A program made the position numbers and the translations under genes. Below are positions 1-7,790 of a stretch of DNA of 64,000 nucleotides, piece after piece (position 1 is the stretch's first letter; each line of letters starts with the position of its first letter). Location of the stretch: assembly GCF_000025605.1 (NCBI RefSeq), contig NC_013894.1:1163529-1227528 (forward strand), given 5' to 3'. Under the pieces are notes generated by a model. The model was given only the letters and a program-made list of their open reading frames with translations. It was not told the origin of the DNA and made no database searches. The DNA comes from Thermocrinis albus DSM 14484 (lineage in GTDB: Bacteria; Aquificota; Aquificia; Aquificales; Aquificaceae).

Positions 1-343
1 TGGCGTCACCTATAGAAGATACCTCCACATCTATCCTCATACCAGGTTTTGCATAAGGGGGAAGTTTGGCGGTAACCATGACCGCTGCCACGTTCTTCAC
101 AGTCATTCTCCTTGGATCCACACTCACACCCATTCTCTGTAACATGTTGGCTATACTCCTTACAGTGAAGAGGGTACTCTTCCCATCTCCCGTACCCTTT
201 AGACCCACTACGAGACCGTACCCCACAAGGTAGTTGCTCCTGTTACCTTCTACAGTGGCTATGTCTCTTATTTTGGCGGCAAAGGAAACAGTTACCAGCA
301 GTATCAGAAGGGTAAAACCTTTGCCAACAATCTCGCCAGCCAT
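1..343 (-). CDS. flgI: Flagellar P-ring protein FlgI (N-terminal part, runs off the window)
   Basis: FlgI forms the periplasmic P-ring around the flagellar rod. The 114 visible codons give a hydrophobic signal peptide ([13 protein letters not shown]) followed by the family's opening: [21 protein letters not shown], then [11 protein letters not shown], and [20 protein letters not shown]. That order and spacing is typical of FlgI. The ATG at 343 has a clear Shine-Dalgarno, GGAGGT, seven bases upstream, so this start is preferred although it lies 40 bases inside flgH. The gene continues past base 1. It follows flgH in the same transcript, as in most flagellar clusters; the P-ring chaperone flgA is at 28637. 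Confidence 0.95.
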   Translation of the reverse strand, partial: MAGEIVGKGFTLLILLVTVSFAAKIRDIATVEGNRSNYLVGYGLVVGLKGTGDGKSTLFTVRSIANMLQRMGVSVDPRRMTVKNVAAVMVTAKLPPYAKPGMRIDVEVSSIGDA

Positions 344-975
344 CCTGGGTTACCTCCGTCCACCGTGAACCCTCTTCCCTCCACTATCACTTCGAGATTG
401 GCTATCTTGTCACTGCTTACCGTGTTGGTGGCATCTATGTCCTCCCCTCTCACCACTCCTCTTAGAACCATTTCTCTACTTACGTTGTTCCAATAAAAGT
501 TCTTCTTAGCCTCTATGAGCATAGACCCGTTAGGGTACACCTTCATAACCCTCCCTGCCATACGTGTGCTGATGACGGCTGACTGTTGGAACTTACCGCT
601 CCCCTTAGTACTCATCTGACCACCACCCTGCGCAGATAGCTGGTCAAGGACGTCCTTAGAGATACCAAAGAGACTGGCCACACCCTCCTTAAAAGTGGCC
701 GATCTGGACGTTTGGTTTGCGACACTCTCAACGGCGTTTAAACTCTCCACCAGCAGTACGTAGATAACGTCCCCCACTCTCCTGGCTTTTGTGTCCGAGT
801 AAAGGGAGACGAACCCCTCCGAGGGCATTATACTCCCCATAGAAGAGTAATGTACCTGTTGAGTTTGGCCTGGATAAGGGTTTCTTGCTTCATACTCCTC
901 TACTGATACTACCTTCTGGGCACATGAGACTAACATTAACAGCAAACCTATCAGCCACATCACTCCTTTTCCCAT
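304..975 (-). CDS. flgH: Flagellar L-ring lipoprotein FlgH
   Basis: FlgH builds the outer-membrane L-ring of the flagellum and is anchored as a lipoprotein. From the ATG at 975 the 223-residue product begins with a lipoprotein signal, [18 protein letters not shown], with the lipidated Cys at 18. Family landmarks follow: [22 protein letters not shown], the region after it that is usually rich in polar residues, and near the end [18 protein letters not shown]. An upstream extension to 1092 is open but would bury the signal peptide, so it is rejected. The start overlaps the end of polA by 16 bases and the stop lies inside flgI, so polA-flgH-flgI is one tight transcription unit. Confidence 0.94.
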   Translation of the reverse strand: MGKGVMWLIGLLLMLVSCAQKVVSVEEYEARNPYPGQTQQVHYSSMGSIMPSEGFVSLYSDTKARRVGDVIYVLLVESLNAVESVANQTSRSATFKEGVASLFGISKDVLDQLSAQGGGQMSTKGSGKFQQSAVISTRMAGRVMKVYPNGSMLIEAKKNFYWNNVSREMVLRGVVRGEDIDATNTVSSDKIANLEVIVEGRGFTVDGGNPGWLARLLAKVLPF

Positions 976-2687
976 CTTTCCTTTACCGTAACCTCCACCT
1001 CCACAGGTACCCTCTTCAGTATTATACTGCCGGCTCTTTTCATGGCTCTCTCCAGTAAGGTTTGAACTTCCTGAGCTACCTCCTGTGGACACTCCAGTAC
1101 TATCTCGTCGTGGACCAAGTTCACCACCTTGGCTGGGATGCCTTCCTTTCTTAGCTCAGCGTCCAGCATAAGGACAGCCAGCTTGAGAAGATCAGCACCG
1201 GTACCCTGTATGGGATAGTTGACAGCGTCCGGGAAGGTGTGTGCCACGTAACTTCTACCCAGCAGGGTGTGTCCGGAAGACTTTCCTGTCTTTTTAAGCT
1301 CTTCTTTTACCCTGTTGTGCCAATCTCTGAAACCCTCAAAGTAGCTGAAGAACCTCTCCCTTATAGCCTGCGCTTCCTCTACCGGAAGATCTATGCCATA
1401 AGTAGCGGCATACTGGGAGAGCCCCTTGGCCGATATGCCGTATATAAGACCGAAGTTGACAGCCTTTGCCAGCTGCCTTTCCTCTTTTGTGATGTCCTCC
1501 TCTCTCTTACCGAGGAGGATGCTGGCGGTGTATCTGTGAAGATCTCTGCCCTCCTGGAAAGCCCTTATCATCCTGATCTCTCCCACATACTCGGCCGCTA
1601 TCCTCAGCTCTATCTGAGAGAAGTCTGCTATCACAAATAGGTTTCCTTCCTCCGCCTTGAATATCCTCCTTAGGTCCTTTGGGATGTTCTGGACGTTAGG
1701 GTTAGAGGAAGCCATCCTACCTGTCACAGCTCCTATCTGTTTAAACTCCGGGTATACCCTGTTTCCCCTCAGATTCTCCCTTATCTCCTCCAGCTTGTCC
1801 AAAATCTTCTTACTGGCCCTTATCTCCAGTATGTGTCTCACCACAGGATGGTGAGCGTGTTCCGACAGAGCTTTGTCATCGGTGGACACATTCCCCTTCT
1901 CTGTCTTAGGAAGATCAAGACCTAACCGTCTGGTGAGGAACTCGCCCAGCTGCTTAGGTGACATAGGATCCACACGGTGCGTGCTGATAAAGTCCATGAT
2001 CATTCTCTGTACTTTCCTTGAGTACTCTCTGAAGACGGACTCCAACTCTTGAGTATCCACCGGAAGACCGTTCAGCTCCAGCTTGGCCACCTCCTGTACA
2101 AAAGCCATCTCCACTATGGCAACGGGGTTCTGAAGACCGAACACACGGGAAGTACGTGTCTTCAGAAGGATCTCCTCTCTTACAGGACACTGGTTGAGTT
2201 TTTCAAGAAGTATGGGAAAAAGATCTCTTACCACCACCACATCGAGGGCAGCGTACTCCAGTTGTGCCTTGGTAAGGACCCTGCTACCCCAGTCGGACAA
2301 CTGCAGGCTCTTGTCCAAAACCTGACCCAAGTAATGCATGGCCACACTCTGGAGGGAGTGTCTGTCCAGCTCCGCCAGCAGTTGACTGGCCACCATAGTA
2401 TCAAAAACAGCGTAAGGCTCTATATGGTACCTGTAGAGGTACTTAAGATCGAACTTCAGGTTGTGTCCCACCACACCTTTCTGGGAGAGAAGCTCCTTAA
2501 GAAACAGAACACCCCTTTCTCCCAGTTCAAAAAGGTCCAGAAGGAAGATCTCTCCTTGGCCTCCCAACTGTACCAGTCTCAGTCTGTCACCTGTTGTCTC
2601 CGTATCCAAGAAGAGCACAGCCTCAGGAGATAGTTTTTCCTTAACCTTAAGAAGTCCCTCAGGGGAGGTTATGTACTCAAACCTCAT
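960..2687 (-). CDS. polA: DNA polymerase I, short form without 5' nuclease domain
   Basis: Family A DNA polymerase of 575 residues with a 3'-5' exonuclease domain and a polymerase domain. The exonuclease opens with LDTETTG (Asp28, Glu30). Polymerase motif A is VIADFSQIELR with the metal-binding Asp355; motif B is RQLAKAVNFGLIYG; motif C is VHDE with Asp527. Both catalytic aspartates and the motif B Lys/Phe/Tyr are present, so it should be active. The ~300-residue N-terminal 5' nuclease of E. coli Pol I is absent: the protein starts directly at the exonuclease fold. This short architecture is known from Aquificae and is related to thermophilic-virus and apicoplast polymerases. The start overlaps the upstream acetyltransferase gene by 11 bases. 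Primer removal must rely on RNase H or a separate flap nuclease elsewhere. Confidence 0.96.
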   Translation of the reverse strand: MRFEYITSPEGLLKVKEKLSPEAVLFLDTETTGDRLRLVQLGGQGEIFLLDLFELGERGVLFLKELLSQKGVVGHNLKFDLKYLYRYHIEPYAVFDTMVASQLLAELDRHSLQSVAMHYLGQVLDKSLQLSDWGSRVLTKAQLEYAALDVVVVRDLFPILLEKLNQCPVREEILLKTRTSRVFGLQNPVAIVEMAFVQEVAKLELNGLPVDTQELESVFREYSRKVQRMIMDFISTHRVDPMSPKQLGEFLTRRLGLDLPKTEKGNVSTDDKALSEHAHHPVVRHILEIRASKKILDKLEEIRENLRGNRVYPEFKQIGAVTGRMASSNPNVQNIPKDLRRIFKAEEGNLFVIADFSQIELRIAAEYVGEIRMIRAFQEGRDLHRYTASILLGKREEDITKEERQLAKAVNFGLIYGISAKGLSQYAATYGIDLPVEEAQAIRERFFSYFEGFRDWHNRVKEELKKTGKSSGHTLLGRSYVAHTFPDAVNYPIQGTGADLLKLAVLMLDAELRKEGIPAKVVNLVHDEIVLECPQEVAQEVQTLLERAMKRAGSIILKRVPVEVEVTVKERWEKE

Positions 2688-3177
2688 GCCTCAGATCCAC
2701 TACACCGAGCTCCTCTACACAAGTGTCCAACTCTATCCACATGGCGGTCTCGTCGCAGGAGGGAAACTTGATACAGTTGATACACTCACCCCACACCTTG
2801 TGAGGTAACTTATCCTTGGGTATGGTTTTAAAGCCGTGTTTCTCAAAGAATCCTACCGCATAGGTAAGTACAAACACTCTCCTTATACCTAACTGCTTTG
2901 CCTCTTCTACACACGCTCTCACCAGAAGACCACCTATTCCTTTACCCTTCATATGAGGTGCTACCGCAAGGCTTTTTATCTCCGCAAGGTCCTCCCATAC
3001 CACGTGCAGGGCTGCACATCCCACCAGTTTACCTTCTTCCTCGCACACCCAGAAATCCCTTATGTCCTCGTATATGGAACTCATACTTCTGGGAAGGAGG
3101 AGCCCATCTCTGGCATAGAGATTGACAAGATTGTATATGTCCGGCGCATCCTTTACAAAGGCTTTTCTGACAAACAT
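2677..3177 (-). CDS. GNAT acetyltransferase, ArgA-like (putative short N-acetylglutamate synthase)
   Basis: A 166-residue GNAT-fold acetyltransferase. The acetyl-CoA loop is visible as VAPHMKGKGIGGLLV (about 72-86), after the strand AEIKSLAV. The C-terminal tail LPHKVWGECINCIKFPSCDETA carries three Cys (132, 135, 141), a signature of short ArgA-like proteins that make N-acetylglutamate at the first step of arginine synthesis. That function is by family resemblance only. It is first in the acetyltransferase-polA-flgH-flgI operon. Upstream on the minus strand a TATAAA lies nine bases before the ATG with no Shine-Dalgarno, so the message is probably leaderless. Confidence 0.75.
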   Translation of the reverse strand: MFVRKAFVKDAPDIYNLVNLYARDGLLLPRSMSSIYEDIRDFWVCEEEGKLVGCAALHVVWEDLAEIKSLAVAPHMKGKGIGGLLVRACVEEAKQLGIRRVFVLTYAVGFFEKHGFKTIPKDKLPHKVWGECINCIKFPSCDETAMWIELDTCVEELGVVDLRHEV

Positions 3178-3231
3178 AGGAAAAAATTTATACCTTGACT
3201 CTCTTTCCGAGAAAATCTAAATTTCTTATCT
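3178..3231. promoter_or_regulatory. Divergent promoters for the ArgA-like gene (minus) and miaB (plus)
   Basis: The 54-base gap between two divergent genes. For miaB: -35 TTGACT at 3195-3200, exactly 17 bases, -10 TAAATT at 3218-3223, then eight bases to the ATG at 3232, so the transcript should start at or within a base or two of the start codon. For the minus gene: TATAAA at 3187-3192, nine bases from its ATG. Neither gene has a Shine-Dalgarno. The miaB promoter is one of the best-formed sigma-70 promoters in the window. Confidence 0.65.
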
Positions 3232-4545
3232 ATGAAGTATTACATAAAAACCTTTGGCTGTCAGATGAACTTTAACGACTCGGAACGCATAAAGGGGATA
3301 TTGCATCACATGGGTTACAAACCGGCCGATACCCCCGAAGAGGCAGATCTGATCCTTATAAACACCTGTACCATCAGAGAAAAACCCGATCAGAAGGTTT
3401 ATTCCCATCTGGGTGAGTACAAGAAGATAAAGGAGAAAAGACCGGAGGTCATCATAGGTGTGTGCGGTTGCTTGGCCCAACGGATGGGATGGCAACTGGT
3501 GGAGAAGGCTCCCGTGGTGGACCTTATGTTTTCTTCCTTTAACATACATCACCTTCCCGAACTCATACAGCAGGCACAGGCAGGCTACAGAGCCATAGCC
3601 ATACTGGAAGAACCTCCAGAGGACGAGGACAGAATGTGGGAGTTCAAGACAGTGAGAGACAACGCCTACTGTGCCTATGTGACTGTTATGAAGGGGTGTG
3701 ACAAACACTGTACCTACTGTGTGGTACCCAAAACCAGAGGAAGGCAGAGATCCAGGAGCTTAGAGAGCATACTGGAGGAGGTAAGGTGGCTGGTGGCCGA
3801 TGGTGTTAAAGAGATACATCTCTTAGGCCAGAACGTGACGGCGTGGGGACAGGACATAAACATCCACTTTTCGGAGCTGTTGTATAGAGTTGCAGAAATA
3901 CCAGGTGTAGAGAGGATACGTTTCACCACAGGCCACCCTTCCGATATGGATGAGAGGATAGCTAAAGCTATGGGAGATATACCTCAGATATGTGAGCATC
4001 TGCACCTTCCTGTGCAGTCAGGTTCCAACAGAATTCTGAAACTTATGGAGAGGAACTACACAAAGGAGGAGTACCTGGAGAAGATCCATATGCTTAGGGA
4101 GTACGTACCGGGTATAACCTTCTCCACCGACATTATCGTAGGTTTTCCCACCGAGACAGAGGAGGATTTTGAAGAAACCTTGGATGTACTGCGTAAGGTT
4201 AGGTTCGAACAGGTCTTTTCTTTCAAGTACTCTCCGAGGCCAGACACACCCGCCGCTTACATGGAAGGACAGATACCGGACGAAGTGAAGACAGACAGGA
4301 TGTCTCGCCTCTTGAGCTTGCAGAAGGAGATTCTGGCAGAGATAGCGCGTAGTTACGAAGGTACAGTTCAGGAAGTCCTATTAGAATCCTGGCAGGACGG
4401 AAAACTGGTGGGAAGGACGAGGACAAACCGCTGGGTATCTGTGGAGGGCTCGGAAGATATGTTGGGGAAAACAGTTAGAGTGAGGATCACCCGCTCCCAG
4501 CCTTTCAGCATGGAGGGGATTATATTAGAAGAGGTGGAGGCCTGA
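3232..4545 (+). CDS. miaB: tRNA (N6-isopentenyl adenosine-C2)-methylthiotransferase MiaB
   Basis: Radical-SAM enzyme that adds a methylthio group to i6A37 of tRNAs reading UNN codons. The 437-residue protein has the three domains in order. An N-terminal UPF0004 domain carries Cys10, Cys46 and Cys80 for the auxiliary 4Fe-4S cluster. A radical-SAM domain carries GCDKHCTYC (Cys156, 160, 163). A C-terminal TRAM domain (about 370-437) binds tRNA. Length is normal. The start is fixed by the promoter just upstream, whose -10 lies eight bases away, with no Shine-Dalgarno. The DUF151 gene follows one base after the stop. Confidence 0.96.
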   Translation: MKYYIKTFGCQMNFNDSERIKGILHHMGYKPADTPEEADLILINTCTIREKPDQKVYSHLGEYKKIKEKRPEVIIGVCGCLAQRMGWQLVEKAPVVDLMFSSFNIHHLPELIQQAQAGYRAIAILEEPPEDEDRMWEFKTVRDNAYCAYVTVMKGCDKHCTYCVVPKTRGRQRSRSLESILEEVRWLVADGVKEIHLLGQNVTAWGQDINIHFSELLYRVAEIPGVERIRFTTGHPSDMDERIAKAMGDIPQICEHLHLPVQSGSNRILKLMERNYTKEEYLEKIHMLREYVPGITFSTDIIVGFPTETEEDFEETLDVLRKVRFEQVFSFKYSPRPDTPAAYMEGQIPDEVKTDRMSRLLSLQKEILAEIARSYEGTVQEVLLESWQDGKLVGRTRTNRWVSVEGSEDMLGKTVRVRITRSQPFSMEGIILEEVEA

Positions 4546-4546
4546 C

Positions 4547-5044
4547 ATGATAGAGATGGTGGTACACGGCATAACACTGGACCCTGTTTCCCAGATGCCC
4601 ATAGTAGTTCTGAGAGGTAAGGATAACGAGGAACTTATGCTTCCTATATGGATAGGCATCTTTGAAGCTGACAGTATAGCAAGAGAACTGCAGAAGGTGG
4701 AACCTCCGCGTCCTATGACCTACGAACTTCTCAAAAAAGTCATAACGGAGATGGGGGGTAGAGTGGAGAAGGTGGTCATCAACGACCTCAGAGACAGCAC
4801 CTACTACGCGGAGATATACATACAGCAAGGTAACAACCTGCTGGTGTTGGACTCAAGACCCAGTGACGCCATTAACCTGGCTCTTCGCTTTGAAGCACCC
4901 ATATTTGTGGAAGAACATGTTCTGGAAAAATCTAAGGTGCCCAAACCGGAAGGCGAAGAAGAGAGAGAGGATGAGGAAAAGAGGAAACTGAGGGAGTGGT
5001 TGGAGAACCTACGACCGGAAGATTTTGAGAAGGGCTTAAGCTGA
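4547..5044 (+). CDS. Bifunctional nuclease family (DUF151) protein
   Basis: A 165-residue protein with the DUF151/BFN domain over residues 1-130: the opening VHGITLDPVSQMPIVVLRG, then LPIWIGIFEADSI, and LDSRPSDAINLALRF with its conserved Arg-Pro-Ser-Asp-Ala stretch. Family members in plants and Thermotoga are reported nucleases or structural homologues, but the cellular role in bacteria is unclear. The last 35 residues are a charged Glu/Lys/Arg-rich tail. It is co-transcribed with miaB (one base gap), and its 3' end overlaps the convergent gene at 5036 by nine bases. Confidence 0.85.
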   Translation: MIEMVVHGITLDPVSQMPIVVLRGKDNEELMLPIWIGIFEADSIARELQKVEPPRPMTYELLKKVITEMGGRVEKVVINDLRDSTYYAEIYIQQGNNLLVLDSRPSDAINLALRFEAPIFVEEHVLEKSKVPKPEGEEEREDEEKRKLREWLENLRPEDFEKGLS

Positions 5045-5467
5045 GAGAGCCTTTTGCAGGCACTCCATCATCACATCTTCCGGAGGTGATCCTACATCCA
5101 AAACCGGCATCACCTCCACTACACCCTGTGATGAAAGTTCTTCGAGGAGTAGTCGGAAGACCTCCACCAAGCCTTCCTTAAAGGTAACACCCTCTTTGAA
5201 GATGTATAGGTCCATATCTTCTCTGTAGCCCATAATCCTGTATTCTTCCGGGTTCTGAAGCACTCTGTCTATGCCTACCGCGTAGGCCATACCCTGAAGG
5301 ACAGCGGCGCTGGGAGGAAGGTAATGGGTGGCGTAGCACTCCATACCTGTAGCTTTGAGAATATTCTCATCCATAGGTACAGAAACTACGTATAGGGCGG
5401 AGGCTTCCTTAGCTTCACCCCTTTCTGTGTATCCTCTGAGTTGTATCAGATAGCTCCAGGACCTCAT
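5036..5467 (-). CDS. Conserved hypothetical protein, 143 aa
   Basis: I do not recognise this family. The product is soluble with no signal peptide or membrane segment, mixed alpha/beta in appearance, with a Cys/Tyr/Pro-containing middle (GMECYATHYLPPSAAVLQ) and an acidic helical C-terminus. Its ATG overlaps the stop of the M50 protease gene by four bases (ATGA), so the two are translationally coupled and probably act in one process. A nuclease or substrate-binding role cannot be argued from sequence. The 3' end overlaps the DUF151 gene tail-to-tail. Confidence 0.7.
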   Translation of the reverse strand: MRSWSYLIQLRGYTERGEAKEASALYVVSVPMDENILKATGMECYATHYLPPSAAVLQGMAYAVGIDRVLQNPEEYRIMGYREDMDLYIFKEGVTFKEGLVEVFRLLLEELSSQGVVEVMPVLDVGSPPEDVMMECLQKALSA

Positions 5468-6105
5468 GCTCCTAATATTATGCTGTAGAGGAGTATGAGG
5501 GGTGGATATATTATCTTCTGAAGCACACCTGTAAAGAGGAGAAGGCTTATGACGAGAAATCCGTAAACCTCAAACCTGTAAAAGAGCTCCCAGTGTCTGA
5601 AAGAAAGGAAACTCATAACGGCCCTACTTCCGTCAAGAGGCGGGATAGGTACAGCGTTGAATATGGCTAAAACCAAGTTGATAAACACCGATTTGGCGGA
5701 GAAGATGGCAAGAGGTACCAAAATGCTACTGCCCATGAAGTCAAGATAACCAGAATCTATAAGCCTGTAAAGAACGCCGAACAGGACAGCCAGCAGAAAG
5801 TTCATACCTATACCTGCTACCGATACCAAGAAGGTACCCTTTCTGAGATCCCTAAAGTTCAGAGGATTTATGGGAACAGGTTTTGCCCATCCGAAAAGTA
5901 TAGGTGATCCTAAGAGCATGAGGATGGCAGGCAGCAGGATGGTACCGAAGGGATCTATGTGGGGGATAGGGTTTATGGTAAGCCTCCCTTCCTTATAAGC
6001 GGTGGTATCCCCCATCTTGAAGGCCATCCACCCGTGGGCGTACTCGTGGAGTACCACCGCCATCATGAGAGCAGGAAGAGACACCACAAGACTCTGTATA
6101 TCCAT
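5464..6105 (-). CDS. Site-2 protease family (M50) membrane metalloprotease
   Basis: Intramembrane zinc protease of the S2P/M50 family, 213 residues with about five or six membrane segments. The zinc motif is HEYAH (His20, Glu21, His24) in the first helix. FGWAKPVPIN, typical of the bacterial and cyanobacterial short S2P group, is at about 70-79. The third ligand motif NAVPIPPLDG has Asp157. There is no PDZ domain, unlike RseP, so it belongs to the small Rv/YwhC-like group whose substrates are mostly unknown. It sits between queF (five-base gap) and the coupled 143-residue gene. Confidence 0.9.
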   Translation of the reverse strand: MDIQSLVVSLPALMMAVVLHEYAHGWMAFKMGDTTAYKEGRLTINPIPHIDPFGTILLPAILMLLGSPILFGWAKPVPINPLNFRDLRKGTFLVSVAGIGMNFLLAVLFGVLYRLIDSGYLDFMGSSILVPLAIFSAKSVFINLVLAIFNAVPIPPLDGSRAVMSFLSFRHWELFYRFEVYGFLVISLLLFTGVLQKIIYPPLILLYSIILGA

Positions 6106-6109
6106 AGCC

Positions 6110-6487
6110 TCAGTATTGGGAGTCGCTTCTCACCCTAACGATAGTGTGAACGTTACCCCTTGGGTTAAAGTCCCCTATCACTTCCAGAAAGCGAGGCCTC
6201 AGTAGACTGTAGAGGGCGTTGTAGATCTCATTGGTGGCCGCTTCGTGAGATATATAACGGTTCCTGAACTTGTTGAGCCATAGCTTCAGAGACCTTAGTT
6301 CCACAATGTACTTATCGGGTATGTACCTTATCTTTATGGTAGCGTAATCGGGATAGCCCGATCTGGGGCAAAGGCACGAGAACTCCGGGAAAGTTATCTC
6401 TATCATATAATCCCTATCGGGATAAGGGTTTTCCCACGGTTCTAGCTGCGCCTGTTCTATGGCCAGTTCTCCGTACTTCTTCTCCAT
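6110..6487 (-). CDS. queF: NADPH-dependent 7-cyano-7-deazaguanine reductase QueF
   Basis: QueF reduces preQ0 to preQ1 in queuosine synthesis, a rare nitrile-to-amine reduction. The 125-residue product is a single-domain, YkvM-type enzyme. It has the catalytic Cys40 in [13 protein letters not shown], the general acid Asp47, the motif ELRSLKLW with the substrate-binding Glu64, and SHEAATNEI with the conserved His. The ATG at 6487 is chosen over an upstream ATG at 6508 because it removes a non-conserved hydrophobic extension and leaves an AT-rich -10 eight or nine bases upstream. It is divergent from the deaminase gene with 19 bases between starts. Confidence 0.93.
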   Translation of the reverse strand: MEKKYGELAIEQAQLEPWENPYPDRDYMIEITFPEFSCLCPRSGYPDYATIKIRYIPDKYIVELRSLKLWLNKFRNRYISHEAATNEIYNALYSLLRPRFLEVIGDFNPRGNVHTIVRVRSDSQY

Positions 6488-6506
6488 GAGATTTAAAATA
6501 TACCAC
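6488..6506. promoter_or_regulatory. 19-base bidirectional promoter, queF / deaminase
   Basis: The whole gap between two divergent start codons. On the plus strand TAAAAT at 6494-6499 lies seven bases before the ATG at 6507. On the minus strand the same core reads TATTTT or TATATT, seven or nine bases before the queF ATG at 6487. Neither side has a Shine-Dalgarno. Both -10 elements overlap, so RNA polymerase can occupy only one orientation at a time. No convincing -35 was found on the plus side. Confidence 0.5.
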
Positions 6507-7790
6507 ATGCTGGACCTTTTGATAAAAGGAGCTTACATACCTCAGAAAGGAAAGGTTTTGGACGTAGGTGTAAAGGATGGCGTCATCATCCGTGTGGAAG
6601 AGGGCATAGAGGAAGAAGCTCGCTACACGATAAAAGCAGAGGGTAAGTTACTGTTTCCTTCCTTCGCCAACATGCATACCCACATCTCCATGAGTCTCCT
6701 CAGGGGTATAGGTGCGGATCTTCCTCTCATGGACTGGTTACAGAAGGTCATATGGCCCCTTGAGAGTGAGTTTGTATCTCCCCAGTTTGTGAGAGATGGA
6801 GCTCTTTTGGGAATAGCGGAGGCTATAAAATCGGGAACTACTCTCCTTATGGATATGTACTTTTTTGAAGAGGAGATAGCTAAAGTGGCTAAGGAGGTGG
6901 GAATAAGGGTAGGGCTTGGGTTTGGTATACTGGATTTTCCCACCAAAGTGGCCAAAACTCAGGAAGAGTATCTGGCAAGAGCCAGGGAGTTTGCCAGAAA
7001 TCTGAAGGGAGAGGATCTGGTGTTTCCTGTTCTCTGTCCTCATGCCCCTTACACGTGTGGTCCCGACACATTAAGGAAGGTGAAGGCACTGGCGGATGAG
7101 GAGGGTCTTTACATCCACATACACGTATCGGAAACACTCCACGAGTTTCAGTCCATAAAAGAACAATACGGGAAAACACCCGTGGCTTATCTGGACCACC
7201 TGGGTCTTCTGGCACCAAACCTCCTGATGGCTCATGTGGTTTGGACAGAGCCCTTTGAAAGGGACCTGATAGCTCACAGGGGAGCCAAGGTGCTTCACTG
7301 TCCCGAAAGTAATCTCAAGTTAGGGTCGGGTATAGCACCTGTCAGCGATTACCTGAAGAGGGGTGTTCACGTGTGTCTCGGTACAGACGGACCGGCCTCC
7401 AACGATAATTTGGACATGTTGGAGGAGATGAGCACCATGGTGAAGTTACAAAAAGGTGTGACGGGAGATCCCGGTGCCATAGATGCTCCCACAGCCCTGA
7501 AGGTAGCCACACAGATGGGTTTCCAGGCAGTTAACATAAAGGCCGGTCTCATAGAACCGGGTTACGAGGCGGATCTCATACTGGTAGATACATCAGGCCT
7601 ACACCTTCAGCCCCTCTACGATCCGATAGCTCAGCTGGTTTACAGTGCGAAATCTTCTGATATAGACACAGTAGTGTGTAAAGGGCGTGTCCTCATGGAG
7701 AAGAGGGAGTTGAAAACGATAGACGAGGAGGAGGTGAAGTTTGTGGCAAAAAGATGGAAGGAGAAGATCCTCCAAAAGATCAGAAACTGA
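6507..7790 (+). CDS. mtaD: 5-methylthioadenosine/S-adenosylhomocysteine deaminase
   Basis: Amidohydrolase of 427 residues that deaminates MTA or SAH to the inosine forms, recycling by-products of SAM reactions. It shows the metal pair MHTH (His57, His59), a mid-protein HIHVSET with the third His, [16 protein letters not shown], and [11 protein letters not shown] with the metal-binding Asp, all typical of MtaD/SAH deaminases. Guanine or other aminohydrolases share the fold, but the GSGIAPV and [13 protein letters not shown] stretches fit MtaD best. The ATG at 6507 is preferred to one at 6459, which would overlap queF and precede the normal N-terminus. Confidence 0.85.
   Translation: MLDLLIKGAYIPQKGKVLDVGVKDGVIIRVEEGIEEEARYTIKAEGKLLFPSFANMHTHISMSLLRGIGADLPLMDWLQKVIWPLESEFVSPQFVRDGALLGIAEAIKSGTTLLMDMYFFEEEIAKVAKEVGIRVGLGFGILDFPTKVAKTQEEYLARAREFARNLKGEDLVFPVLCPHAPYTCGPDTLRKVKALADEEGLYIHIHVSETLHEFQSIKEQYGKTPVAYLDHLGLLAPNLLMAHVVWTEPFERDLIAHRGAKVLHCPESNLKLGSGIAPVSDYLKRGVHVCLGTDGPASNDNLDMLEEMSTMVKLQKGVTGDPGAIDAPTALKVATQMGFQAVNIKAGLIEPGYEADLILVDTSGLHLQPLYDPIAQLVYSAKSSDIDTVVCKGRVLMEKRELKTIDEEEVKFVAKRWKEKILQKIRN

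Noticed and set aside
304..1092. Longer FlgH starting at 1092
   Set aside because: It adds 39 Gly/Ser-rich residues before the lipoprotein signal and lies inside polA.
2049..2633. 194-residue plus-strand frame opposite polA
   Set aside because: Shadow of the polA coding strand: no family features, and polA motifs are intact on the other strand.
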